In this document: piece by piece, positions 25,621 through 33,803 of the stretch
Layout: the number at the start of each line of letters is the position of its first letter
Numbering within the stretch: position 1 is the first letter of the stretch
NCBI GenBank assembly: GCA_028823035.1
Contig: JAPKCI010000045.1
Location: 1-34,217 of the forward strand
Direction: 5' to 3'
Length of the DNA: 34,217 nt
DNA from: Rubripirellula sp.
GTDB lineage: Bacteria > Planctomycetota > Planctomycetia > Pirellulales > Pirellulaceae
The notes under the pieces: model-generated
What the model was told of the DNA's origin: nothing
The model's input: the letters and a program-made list of their open reading frames with translations, nothing else
Databases searched by the model: none
Program-made: the position numbers and the translations under genes

Positions 25621-28047
25621 TCAACCGACGCGCCGCAGTCGATGCACACCGCTGACATGATGGGAATCCTCACCCGACTCAGAACGGGTCCGTTGCGTGT
25701 CGTCGCCCGTCAGACGCACTTCCAGTGGCGAACGCATATCGATATGCACATCCCGCTGCGGAAACGCGATCACGATTCCCGCTTTACGAAAATCCTCATC
25801 AATGGCGGCCCGCACATTACTCCGCACCTTGGCTCCGTCCATGATGCGTTTCATTTGGACCCAAAAATGGACTTCAAAGGCGAGTGAGCTGTCCCCAAAA
25901 TCTTGAAACAACACGATGGGCTCCGGTGTCAGCATCACCTTGTCTTGAACTCGAATCACCTGCTTCAATCGCTCAATGACATCATTCACTGGCGAACCAT
26001 AAGCAACCCCGACATTCACACTTGTCCGAATTCGAGTGTCTGAAAGCGTCCAGTTGGTGACGTTATTTTCGAGGAATTTACTGTTTGGAACAAGAATTTC
26101 CAGGTTCGAACCGGTCCGTACTCGCGTGCTTCGAGCACCAATGTGCTCGACATTCGCATCAATCCCATCCACATTGACCAAATCACCAACGCGAATCGGT
26201 CGCTCGACAAGCAGAATCAACCCACTGATGAAGTTATTGAGCAGATTCTGACTGCCAAACCCGAGGCCAATTGCTGCGGCACCACCGAAGAATGCAAAAA
26301 ACGTGAGCGGCACATTCACCACATCGAGTGAAACGAAGAACAGAGCAATCAGCATGGCGTACAGCATCACCGATCGCAAAACAGATGCCGCAGCATGGCT
26401 CACGCCAAAGCGCGGCAAAACCTTGTAGGCAACCACCGACGCTAACGCCCTGCTTAGAAAATAGCCAAACAGCAGCAAGCCCAAACCCAGCACGACTTTC
26501 TTGACCGTGATCGCCTTGCCCTCACTTTCGGTAATCTCGAATTCCCAGGCAGCCCTGACCCAGCCTGCCAGCAACTCAACATTGTCCGCGAATGAAAACT
26601 GACTCTGCTGTGCCCTCAGGTCTTCCAAGAACAAATCACACAAACGCTCGCCCGTGGTCGCCAATACTTGGATCCCACCATAGAAGTCGATGATGGTCTC
26701 TAGTTCCTGGATACGTGAAACGGCTACAGGATCCAGCCCTGAACCGTCGACGGCCAAACGACTCGCCGTCACGCCACTGACAGTCCCCACAGCTCGCGTC
26801 AACAATGACAATGCCTCACGGCGTTGCTGGGTACGCAATCTCAACTTCTCATCGATCTGCGCAACCTGCAAACCCAACTGTTCTGCATCCTCTAACCACT
26901 GTTCAACCCTTCCGGCAGGAACATCAAAATTCGAAAGTTCAAATCGACGCCGCCAACACTCTTTGAACAACGAAGTGTTGGACAGCAAATCCCTCAGCAG
27001 CTGAGACTCTTCGCGGACAATTTCATAGCTTGACTCACTGACAGCCTCGCCGCCTTGCCGTCGTCTCATGATCTCACGCATTTGTGCATCAAGCACGGAC
27101 AGCTGTTCCCGAACCTTCTGCTCAAATCCATCCAGCACTGCCAACCGATGATCCAATTCCTGCTGCGTAAGCTTGAATTTGCTGCTAGGAGCGTTGATCA
27201 CGGCTTCAAGTGACTTGATTTCGGCGGTAGTCTCAACCACATGCAACTGCAGCAGATCAAGCTGTTGATGATGCAAATCAAGCCTGGCCTTCAGAACACG
27301 ACTCTCAAGTTCCAGTAGTGCGAGCGTCTGCTGACCAACCAGTTTTTGCTCGACCGCACTGCCACTCAGTGCCTCTGAGGACCTGCGTCGGTCCTGTTCA
27401 GATTCTTGGTATTCATTGGCGACGCCGACTGCGATGCGTTTTTCAGATTTGACCTCAAGCTCTAAGGCCTCTAGCGAATTTACCACCGAGACCCGTCTCG
27501 CCCGCAAAACATCCACCTCAAGAAACGAACTGGGTGGTTGGTGCAAACGCCGGCCAGATCCGCTGGATGATTCAAGCCCCGATTCGTAACGAACCCTGTC
27601 TTCGTAGGCTAACCGCCGCTCCTCTGCGATCAGTTCCAACTGCCCCCAAAGTTCCAATTCTTTTGCTAACTGCGGACGAACAGTGGTTCGATTGGCCTGT
27701 GCTACCAGCAACTCATCACGCAGTTGCTTGATCCGAATACGACACTCATTCTGAATCCCAACAAAATCGGGCGTTGCTTCGGAACGAACCGAGCCCGTCC
27801 CGAGTGCAGCGCCCGCACCGGAATTCCCCGCACCGGAATTCCCCGCACCGGAATTCCCCGCACCGATTACGGGCGGAACCGCAAAGGGCAGAAACAACCA
27901 AGCGGCGAACAATCCGCTTGCCAGCATCGTCCTGGGACAGAACCCTATGCCCTTGGGAGATTGAACACGTTCGACCCCGCTGCCGCCGCAGCAAGTCTCA
28001 CGCAGATCCACATTCCCTATTGATTTCATGCCGTTATTCCCATCCAT
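25621..28047 (-). CDS. Large MscS-family mechanosensitive channel
   Basis: An 808-residue mechanosensitive channel protein that should release solutes on hypo-osmotic shock. A hydrophobic N-terminal signal or anchor lies at about 40-63. A short GAGNS repeat follows, then some 400 residues of charged heptad-like sequence, a probable periplasmic coiled coil as in MscK/YbdG-type large homologues. Three membrane segments start near 513; the pore helix is FFGGAAAIGLGFGSQNLLNN (about 575-600), followed by the beta domain (RPIRVGDLVNVDG) and the C-terminal cage with VPNSKF. A charged tail ends the protein. The ATG at 28047 has no clear ribosome-binding site; M7 (28029) is an alternative. Family assignment is secure. 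Confidence 0.93.
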   Translation of the reverse strand: MDGNNGMKSIGNVDLRETCCGGSGVERVQSPKGIGFCPRTMLASGLFAAWLFLPFAVPPVIGAGNSGAGNSGAGNSGAGAALGTGSVRSEATPDFVGIQNECRIRIKQLRDELLVAQANRTTVRPQLAKELELWGQLELIAEERRLAYEDRVRYESGLESSSGSGRRLHQPPSSFLEVDVLRARRVSVVNSLEALELEVKSEKRIAVGVANEYQESEQDRRRSSEALSGSAVEQKLVGQQTLALLELESRVLKARLDLHHQQLDLLQLHVVETTAEIKSLEAVINAPSSKFKLTQQELDHRLAVLDGFEQKVREQLSVLDAQMREIMRRRQGGEAVSESSYEIVREESQLLRDLLSNTSLFKECWRRRFELSNFDVPAGRVEQWLEDAEQLGLQVAQIDEKLRLRTQQRREALSLLTRAVGTVSGVTASRLAVDGSGLDPVAVSRIQELETIIDFYGGIQVLATTGERLCDLFLEDLRAQQSQFSFADNVELLAGWVRAAWEFEITESEGKAITVKKVVLGLGLLLFGYFLSRALASVVAYKVLPRFGVSHAAASVLRSVMLYAMLIALFFVSLDVVNVPLTFFAFFGGAAAIGLGFGSQNLLNNFISGLILLVERPIRVGDLVNVDGIDANVEHIGARSTRVRTGSNLEILVPNSKFLENNVTNWTLSDTRIRTSVNVGVAYGSPVNDVIERLKQVIRVQDKVMLTPEPIVLFQDFGDSSLAFEVHFWVQMKRIMDGAKVRSNVRAAIDEDFRKAGIVIAFPQRDVHIDMRSPLEVRLTGDDTQRTRSESGEDSHHVSGVHRLRRVG
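27815..27865. repeat. In-frame 15-base tandem repeat inside the mscS-like gene
   Basis: The unit gcaccggaattcccc is present three times (27815-27859) and a partial fourth copy (gcaccg) follows. On the minus strand it encodes repeats of the pentapeptide GAGNS just after the N-terminal hydrophobic segment, a likely flexible periplasmic linker. The unit contains GAATTC and is in frame. Confidence 0.93.
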
Positions 28048-28506
28048 GGAACGTTTGATTTTCGCAGTGATCGGTACCCTGCCGAACGCCTCTACGATGC
28101 GATTATCGATCGATCGCCCCGGCCTTCATGGCCGACAATGCAATTCATCTACCTATTGCAACCGAATTGCCAGATGAGGGAAAGAGAGATCGACCCTCGA
28201 GCGAAAAATAAAACCGAAACCAAAAACCTCCGCTCTCTCTCAACTGCCATGACAAGGCTACCTGTCATCCTGCCTCAGGGATCCAGAAGCGGAGAACCTC
28301 ACTGCTGAGAGGCATGACACGGCTGAACCTCCAGATTGCATGCAAAACATCGGCGAGCGACGCTTGCAATCCCAGTCGGGCCTACGAATCCAGACGCCAG
28401 CCCCCAGACTCCGAGCGTCTGTCACCCAGGAATCAGATCTCAGCACAACAGGACGACCAACACCTGATTGGAAAAAACGACAACCCTTCGAGTGAGCCGA
28501 ACCGTT
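28048..28506. other. Gap between mscS-like and DUF1559-like genes
   Basis: No gene is supported in these 459 bases; the open frames have shadow-like composition. Small palindromes are present (cgatcgatcg near 28108, ggccttcatggcc near 28121). The promoter of the mscS-like gene should lie at the left side. Confidence 0.5.
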
Positions 28507-29460
28507 TCACTGCAGGCATCCGTCACCACCGCCATCCAGAACGACGATGCCCGGGGCATCTGCAGAGGCTTCGATGGGACGGCTATTTCCAACAATCTCC
28601 ACCGCACCTTGAGGCTTTGGTGACAGGTCATTGGATGGATCGTTTTTTACGTCAGTGGATTCATCAGCACGGGGACAAACCGTCACTCCATGATCGCGCC
28701 AACCTTTGGCGACGACCAAGGTTTGATTGGAATCTGCCTCCATGGGGTACAGCGTCACCGAACGCATTCCGTAACACGTAACGAATAGCAGATGCATATA
28801 ATCGGACTCAATCTGCATGTCCACCAATTCATCATCGGTGTTCCCAAAGATCAGTTCGAAACCCGTTGGATTACAACGACACGGTTCGGTGCACGATGCG
28901 CCACAGTGTTCACATTCGATAACGTCCCGATCACCGCCGCCGGCAGGTAGACCTCGTGGGTACCTCCCCATGTCGGATTCATAATTGAGCATCCCCAACG
29001 CGATTTGCTTGATGTTGTTGACACCCGACCGACTCCTCGCTTGGGCACGTACCATCTGCACCGCTGGGAGCAGGCAATCGGTGCCGGAAGAGTCTGTCCG
29101 CGTACCCGTATTTCCCGGTGGAAACATATCGACGATCATCCTTTCCTTGGCTGGTGGGAACCAAGGTGCTGCGATGCGGGGCTGGAAATGTAATAGGGTG
29201 AGGTCGTGCAGCGTGGGCTCCAGTATGGGCTCGTACCCTTCTTTGCTCTTACTCGAACCGATCGTTCCCTGCAGGACGCCAACGACCAGATAATCACTGT
29301 CAGTGCGGGATAGTTCGTCGAAATAGAGACACATGACTTCGTCGGCGACCGGATCCACCGGTTTTTGAGCAACCGCCACGGCAAGCATCAAAACCCCGAT
29401 ACCCAGAACAAGAATTGAACGGACGCCCAACCATCGGCTGGTCGTGAAAAAACGAGACAT
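28507..29460 (-). CDS. Secreted or anchored DUF1559-like protein with cysteine cluster
   Basis: A 317-residue exported protein. Residues 13-31 form a hydrophobic signal or anchor. An unfamiliar domain follows (about 35-125). At about 127-165 comes a stretch very like the conserved start of planctomycete DUF1559 proteins (LLPAVQMVRAQARSRSGVNN, then IKQIALGMLNYESDMGRYP). Here it lies far from the N-terminus and lacks the preceding pilin-like GFTLVELLVV segment. A cluster CEHCGASCTEPCRC follows near residue 182. The ATG at 29460 has GGAG 7 bases upstream; a start at 29568 would add 36 residues of poor signal character. It probably works at the cell surface; the function of DUF1559 proteins is not established. 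Family assignment rests on the one motif. Confidence 0.7.
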   Translation of the reverse strand: MSRFFTTSRWLGVRSILVLGIGVLMLAVAVAQKPVDPVADEVMCLYFDELSRTDSDYLVVGVLQGTIGSSKSKEGYEPILEPTLHDLTLLHFQPRIAAPWFPPAKERMIVDMFPPGNTGTRTDSSGTDCLLPAVQMVRAQARSRSGVNNIKQIALGMLNYESDMGRYPRGLPAGGGDRDVIECEHCGASCTEPCRCNPTGFELIFGNTDDELVDMQIESDYMHLLFVTCYGMRSVTLYPMEADSNQTLVVAKGWRDHGVTVCPRADESTDVKNDPSNDLSPKPQGAVEIVGNSRPIEASADAPGIVVLDGGGDGCLQ

Positions 29461-29624
29461 GAGAGAACTCCAACGGATGTAGGCGGTAAAAAGCACGACT
29501 TGGGCATCCGCAATCCCTGTGCCAAGCCTGCAAGCTGCGGTCTTTTCCACGATTCCAATGCGATCCAACCTCCCTTCGGATCAAGTTGAGACACGAGTCA
29601 TGATCGTGAGACAGGTCCATCCGT

Positions 29625-29864
29625 TCAAAGAGAAAAAAACCTGATGCCAAACTGATGAATCTCGCGACTGCCAACCGTGACGAGGCATAGCTGTCCTGGT
29701 TTTGGGACCTGCCGTCGAGACTGGCTGGAAGGACGTGCCGAGTCATGTCGCACCATTGCCGGCTGTGTTTCGAGTCGGATCGCGGGGCCTTCTGGATCAA
29801 AAAATGGAATTGTGCGGGCCTCGCAACCGGAACAACCATCACGTCCGCTATTTTTTACCGTCAT
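29625..29864 (-). CDS. Possible small hypothetical protein
   Basis: A 79-residue frame with a CSGC motif near the N-terminus (GRDGCSGCEARTIPFFDPEG). GAGGGA lies just before the ATG at 29864, which supports translation, although the spacing is short. The second half is rich in Ser, Arg and Gln and has no clear fold. It is in the same direction as the DUF1559-like gene, 164 bases upstream of it, and follows a perfect palindrome at 29877-29892. It may well be spurious; no family is recognised. Confidence 0.3.
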   Translation of the reverse strand: MTVKNSGRDGCSGCEARTIPFFDPEGPAIRLETQPAMVRHDSARPSSQSRRQVPKPGQLCLVTVGSREIHQFGIRFFSL

Positions 29865-30170
29865 GATCCCTCTTTCACTGACAAACGTCAGTTCCGAGCC
29901 TAGAGACGGGCAATAACGGCCGATTCATCCCATACCGGCGGGGGTCAACCAATGTGGGAGGCCCGCGCTCGACTGAGCGGGTCGTGGTGAAGTTGGCTGT
30001 GGTGTGGGATTGCAATCAGCTTGGCAACGACGTTCTCTCGCGGGTTGAAGAATAGACGGCGGGGAAGCGCGGGCGTGTTTCCCTGCCGTTTTTCTTATTT
30101 ACGATTTGGACCGCTTCAATTGCGTTGCAGGTTGTGCGATCATGCCACAGCCGAGGTGGACATTGGTTGT
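29865..30170. other. Divergent regulatory gap before the GNAT-like gene
   Basis: About 300 bases without a gene between the minus-strand DUF1559-like side and the plus-strand acyltransferase. It holds the palindrome at 29877-29892, a small hairpin CGCTC-gact-GAGCG (29966-29979) and, at 30152-30158, the ribosome-binding-site-like GAGGTGG. If the GNAT-like gene starts at the TTG 30021 the gap is shorter. Confidence 0.45.
29877..29892. promoter_or_regulatory. Perfect 16-base palindrome with 4-base spacer
   Basis: ACTGAC-aaac-GTCAGT is a perfect 6-bp inverted repeat lying 13 bases upstream of the small minus-strand frame. The size suits a dimeric repressor operator; this is inference only. Confidence 0.35.
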
Positions 30171-31202
30171 GTGCGTTGTGAATCACAAAGTGTTCACACT
30201 CTTGGTCCGCTTCACCGACGTCATGCCGGGAACGACACCGTCTGGCTGGCTTCACTGACGCTTGATGCACACGCCTTGAAAATCCGCCCGTTTCGAAACG
30301 CCGACTTACCAGATCTGGTACGGATCTGGATTGAGCATTGGTCGACGGCAGGTCCGCCGCCCTATGTGAACCATGCAAAGTATGAGCAGGCGGTACTGGC
30401 AAGAAACTTTTTCGACCCAGCAACGTTACTGGTTGCCGAATCAGACGGAACGGTGACTGGATGGTGTCATTTTGCAGCCCCCGAGGACGGGGCAGACGAG
30501 ACCGTCGTTCATGCCCTCTGTTTGGCTGCTAACGCTGAACCAGCAGTCGGACTCAAACTGCTCTCTGCGATCGAGCATTCACGACAGGCTACCTCGCATA
30601 TTCGGATTGGCTTGGTTCGTGACGATCAGCGAGGCTACGCCGGACTCGAACCGATCGGTTTCGGGATTGGCATTCCCCTTTCGGATTACCGAACAAGTTC
30701 ACTTCTCCAGCAAGCCGGCTATACCCCGGGCATGGCCCACTTTCGAATGCTCGCGAGGGTCGATCAATACCGGCCACCGGTCAACCGTGCGGCTCTGCAG
30801 CTTAGGCGAACCAGCCGACTGTCCTGCAGGCCAATCATCCCCCAAGAAAAGAGACTGGCCGCCTGTCTGGCTCATGTCGATCTCGAATCGGCTGAACTGC
30901 TTGATCAGCTGGGCTCCCCGATTGCTTCCGTTTTGATCTGGTTCAGCGATCCGGAAGCCGAAGTGATGTCCCCGACCACGGCGATTCTGGACCTGAAAGC
31001 CCAACATGAACAGGGCAGGCTGCTTGCGGCGGAAAGCTACCTCATCGGCGCATTGGTTCATTCATTGAACCAACGAAATATCCAGACCGTAGAAACGGCC
31101 ATCGATGGAGATCGGACCGAGCTCATCGAGCAGCTTCAGAAGCTTCAATTCAAGGTCGTTGATGAGGGCACCTGTTGGGAAAAAACCCACTCAACAGCTT
31201 GA
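30171..31202 (+). CDS. GNAT-like acyltransferase, possibly two-domain
   Basis: A protein of about 343 residues whose central start (LKIRPFRNADLPDLVRIW) is typical of the first strand and helix of GNAT N-acyltransferases, followed by LLVAESDGTVTGWCHFA, a usual strand pair. The acetyl-CoA loop is degenerate, near AEPAVGLKLLSAIEH. The second half (LSCRPIIPQE, then LGSPIASVLIWFSDPEAEV and a C-terminal helix LIEQLQKLQFKVVDEG) looks like a second, weaker GNAT copy. Start choice is uncertain: GTG at 30171 has GAGGTGG upstream, TTG at 30276 would begin right at the fold, and TTG at 30021 gives a long atypical leader. It stands alone and is followed by a terminator-like hairpin. Acceptor substrate unknown. 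Confidence 0.65.
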   Translation: MRCESQSVHTLGPLHRRHAGNDTVWLASLTLDAHALKIRPFRNADLPDLVRIWIEHWSTAGPPPYVNHAKYEQAVLARNFFDPATLLVAESDGTVTGWCHFAAPEDGADETVVHALCLAANAEPAVGLKLLSAIEHSRQATSHIRIGLVRDDQRGYAGLEPIGFGIGIPLSDYRTSSLLQQAGYTPGMAHFRMLARVDQYRPPVNRAALQLRRTSRLSCRPIIPQEKRLAACLAHVDLESAELLDQLGSPIASVLIWFSDPEAEVMSPTTAILDLKAQHEQGRLLAAESYLIGALVHSLNQRNIQTVETAIDGDRTELIEQLQKLQFKVVDEGTCWEKTHSTA

Positions 31203-31206
31203 TCTC

Positions 31207-31227
31207 CCGCCCACAGCGGGGCGGTTT
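31207..31227 (+). terminator. Terminator-like GC hairpin after the GNAT-like gene
   Basis: CCGCCC (31207-31212) pairs with GGGCGG (31219-31224) around a 6-base loop and is followed by TTT. It begins five bases after the stop codon. The T-run is short, so an intrinsic terminator is likely but not certain. Confidence 0.5.
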
Positions 31228-31395
31228 ACCAGCTGACTTGCCGATCCGACTGCGTTCACGGTCCTCCGAAGCTGGTTTCCCCAGCGGAAAAACACTCCAG
31301 CAGACGGGCAAGCCACCACCCCTGTGAGCCAATCGTTGCAAACAACTTGTTAAACTGAGCCCCCATTGAAGATTTGCGCAACCGCCTTTTACAGG

Positions 31396-33558
31396 ATGAC
31401 CCAAGTGACCCGTTGCATTTTCACAGCACTGTCCATCGCAGTCGCAATCTCTGCTTTCCACGACACCACATTGGCACAATCTGCCGGAGATGCAAAAAAG
31501 ATGAAATCGAACTCGCCTCTCCTGAAGCCTTGGACCGGACCTTACGGAGGTGTTCCCCCCTGGAATCTGGTACGACCCGATGAGTTCATCAGCGGCTTCG
31601 ACGCGGCGATTGCCGCCTCAACAGCCGACATCGATGCGATCGCGACTGACCCCGCAGCACCGAACTTCGAAAATACGATCGTAGCGATGGAACGGGCCGG
31701 AAGAGCTCTCAGTCGACTCGAAGCGATGTTCTTCGTCTATGCCTCAAACTTGAATGTCGGCGCCATCCCTGACATTGAGAAAGTCGTGGTCCCCAAGCTT
31801 TCCGAGCACGAAGACAGCATCTATCAAAACGAAAAGCTGTTCGCGCGGATTTCGGCAGTCTACAACAGTCCGGACATGAAGAACGGCAGACTTGACCTTG
31901 CACAACGCCGACTAGTCGACGATCGCTACAAGACGTTTCTGCGGAAGGGTGCAAAGCTGAACAAAAGAGAGAAGGCCAAGCTGTCACAGATGAATACGCG
32001 GCTGGCACGACTCTTTACCGACTTCAGCCAGAATGTGCTGGCAGACGAAAAGGGTTATGTCACCTGGATCAAGGATAAGTCGCAATTAGGCGGGTTACCC
32101 GACAGCGTCATCGCCGCCATGGCAAGCGCTGCCAAAGAGCGGGACAACAAGGCCGGAAAATGGGCCATTACCAACACACGCTCTTCGATGGATCCGTTCC
32201 TGACCTACTCCAGCAACCGCGATCTGCGCGAGAAGGTCTGGCGAAACTATTACAGTCGCGGCGACAACGGCGACAAGTACGACAACAACAAGATCATTGC
32301 TGAAATTTTAAAACTCCGCGCCGCCAGGGCCAAACTGCTGGGCTACGAAACCCACGCGCACTGGCGAATGGAGCCGACCATGGCAAAGCAGCCGCAAGCT
32401 GCAATGGACCTGATGATGAAGGTCTGGCCGAAAGCCTTGGCCCGAGTGCGCGAGGAAGTCGCCGACATGCAGGAGATTGCTGACAAGGAAGGGAGCAAGA
32501 TCGCCATCGAACCGTGGGACTATCGCTACTACGCGGAAAAAGTCCGCAAAGACAAGTACGATCTCGATTTCAATGAAGTCAAACCTTACTTGCAACTCGA
32601 GAAATTGCGTGAAGGAATGATGTGGGCGGCAACACAGTTATACGGACTTCACTTTAAACAACTCAGCGGGATTCCTGTATTCCACCCTGACGTGACTGTT
32701 TGGGAAGTCACCGACGCTGAGGGTGATCACGTGGGACTTTGGTATCTCGACCCCTATGCGAGAGAAGGGAAACGTAGCGGTGCCTGGATGACTGACTATC
32801 GAGCTCAGGAAAACATGGGCAAGCCAATTACCACTATCGTTTCCAACAACTCGAATTTCATTAGGGGCGCCGATGGCGAAGCGGTCCTGATTTCATGGGA
32901 CGACGCCGTTACCCTGTTCCACGAATTTGGTCACGCGCTTCACGGACTGCTTTCGAAGGTCAACTACCGGACCCAGTCCGGAACCTCGGTCGCGCGTGAT
33001 TACGTCGAGTTTCCTTCGCAGATCAATGAGCATTGGCTGGAAACCCCCGAAATTCTAAATCAGTTTGCCATCCACCACAAAACCGGTGAGGCGATTCCCC
33101 AAACGCTGCTGGACAAAATCAACAAAGCATCCACTTTCAATCAGGGATTTGACACGGTCGAGTACCTGGCGAGCGCTCTGATTGACATGAAGCTGCATCT
33201 CGCCGGTTCCGCTGACATTGACCCTGATGCCTTTGAACGCGAAACTCTTGCTGAGATGGGTATGCCCAGTGAACTGCCCATGCGTCACCGCACTCCGCAC
33301 TTCATGCACATTTTCAGTGGGGACAGCTATTCCGCCGGTTACTACAGTTATCTGTGGGCTGATGCACTGACGGCGGATGCGGCAGAACGCTTTAAGGAAG
33401 CAGGGAGTTTCTACGACAAGGATGTTGCCAAGAGTCTGCATGACAACGTCATGAGCATCGGTGACACCATTGACCCAGCCGAAGGTTTCCGCCGTTTCCG
33501 TGGTCGAGATGTGGACACCAGCGCTCTGCTGCGAAAACGGGGCTTTCCCGTCGACTGA
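31396..33558 (+). CDS. dcp: Secreted M3-family metallopeptidase (Dcp-type peptidyl-dipeptidase)
   Basis: A 720-residue zinc peptidase of family M3 that should release dipeptides from the C-terminus of peptides. The zinc site is HEFGH at 509-513 with the third ligand E538 in DYVEFPSQINEHW, a Dcp-type sequence; the substrate-binding tyrosines lie in the GDSYSAGYYSYLWAD stretch. An N-terminal signal peptide (about 1-28, ending TLAQ) indicates export, unlike cytosolic E. coli Dcp. The ATG at 31396 gives the best signal peptide; the TTG at 31366 would add ten residues. Length fits the family plus signal. It has its own upstream gap of 190 bases and no operon partner. Assignment to M3 is secure, and to Dcp likely. 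Confidence 0.94.
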   Translation: MTQVTRCIFTALSIAVAISAFHDTTLAQSAGDAKKMKSNSPLLKPWTGPYGGVPPWNLVRPDEFISGFDAAIAASTADIDAIATDPAAPNFENTIVAMERAGRALSRLEAMFFVYASNLNVGAIPDIEKVVVPKLSEHEDSIYQNEKLFARISAVYNSPDMKNGRLDLAQRRLVDDRYKTFLRKGAKLNKREKAKLSQMNTRLARLFTDFSQNVLADEKGYVTWIKDKSQLGGLPDSVIAAMASAAKERDNKAGKWAITNTRSSMDPFLTYSSNRDLREKVWRNYYSRGDNGDKYDNNKIIAEILKLRAARAKLLGYETHAHWRMEPTMAKQPQAAMDLMMKVWPKALARVREEVADMQEIADKEGSKIAIEPWDYRYYAEKVRKDKYDLDFNEVKPYLQLEKLREGMMWAATQLYGLHFKQLSGIPVFHPDVTVWEVTDAEGDHVGLWYLDPYAREGKRSGAWMTDYRAQENMGKPITTIVSNNSNFIRGADGEAVLISWDDAVTLFHEFGHALHGLLSKVNYRTQSGTSVARDYVEFPSQINEHWLETPEILNQFAIHHKTGEAIPQTLLDKINKASTFNQGFDTVEYLASALIDMKLHLAGSADIDPDAFERETLAEMGMPSELPMRHRTPHFMHIFSGDSYSAGYYSYLWADALTADAAERFKEAGSFYDKDVAKSLHDNVMSIGDTIDPAEGFRRFRGRDVDTSALLRKRGFPVD

Positions 33559-33803
33559 GCTGGTTAAGTTCGTCGGCGTTACTGTTAAGGACGCAAATAG
33601 ATCCCATACAGGCAGCTTCCTGCAACCCCACCAGAAACGGGCGAGCAGGACGTTTGTCAGTGGCATCAGGTCGCCGTCCAACCAGTTTTTGCAGCCATCA
33701 GCGGACAAACAATGTTCGCGTAAGCCGAGTCGCTCCCAGTAAGATATGTAATATGTAACAGCGTGGAAATCCTTGCTGCATCATTCACACGGGAGGTGAA
33801 AGC

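Noticed and set aside
26103-26112. ggttcgaacc, similar to a tRNA T-loop
   Set aside because: It lies inside the mscS-like coding sequence, and no cloverleaf can be built around it.
28314-28781. A 155-codon plus-strand open frame near the DUF1559-like gene
   Set aside because: It overlaps the 3' part of the better supported minus-strand gene, has Arg/Pro/His-rich shadow composition and no ribosome-binding site.
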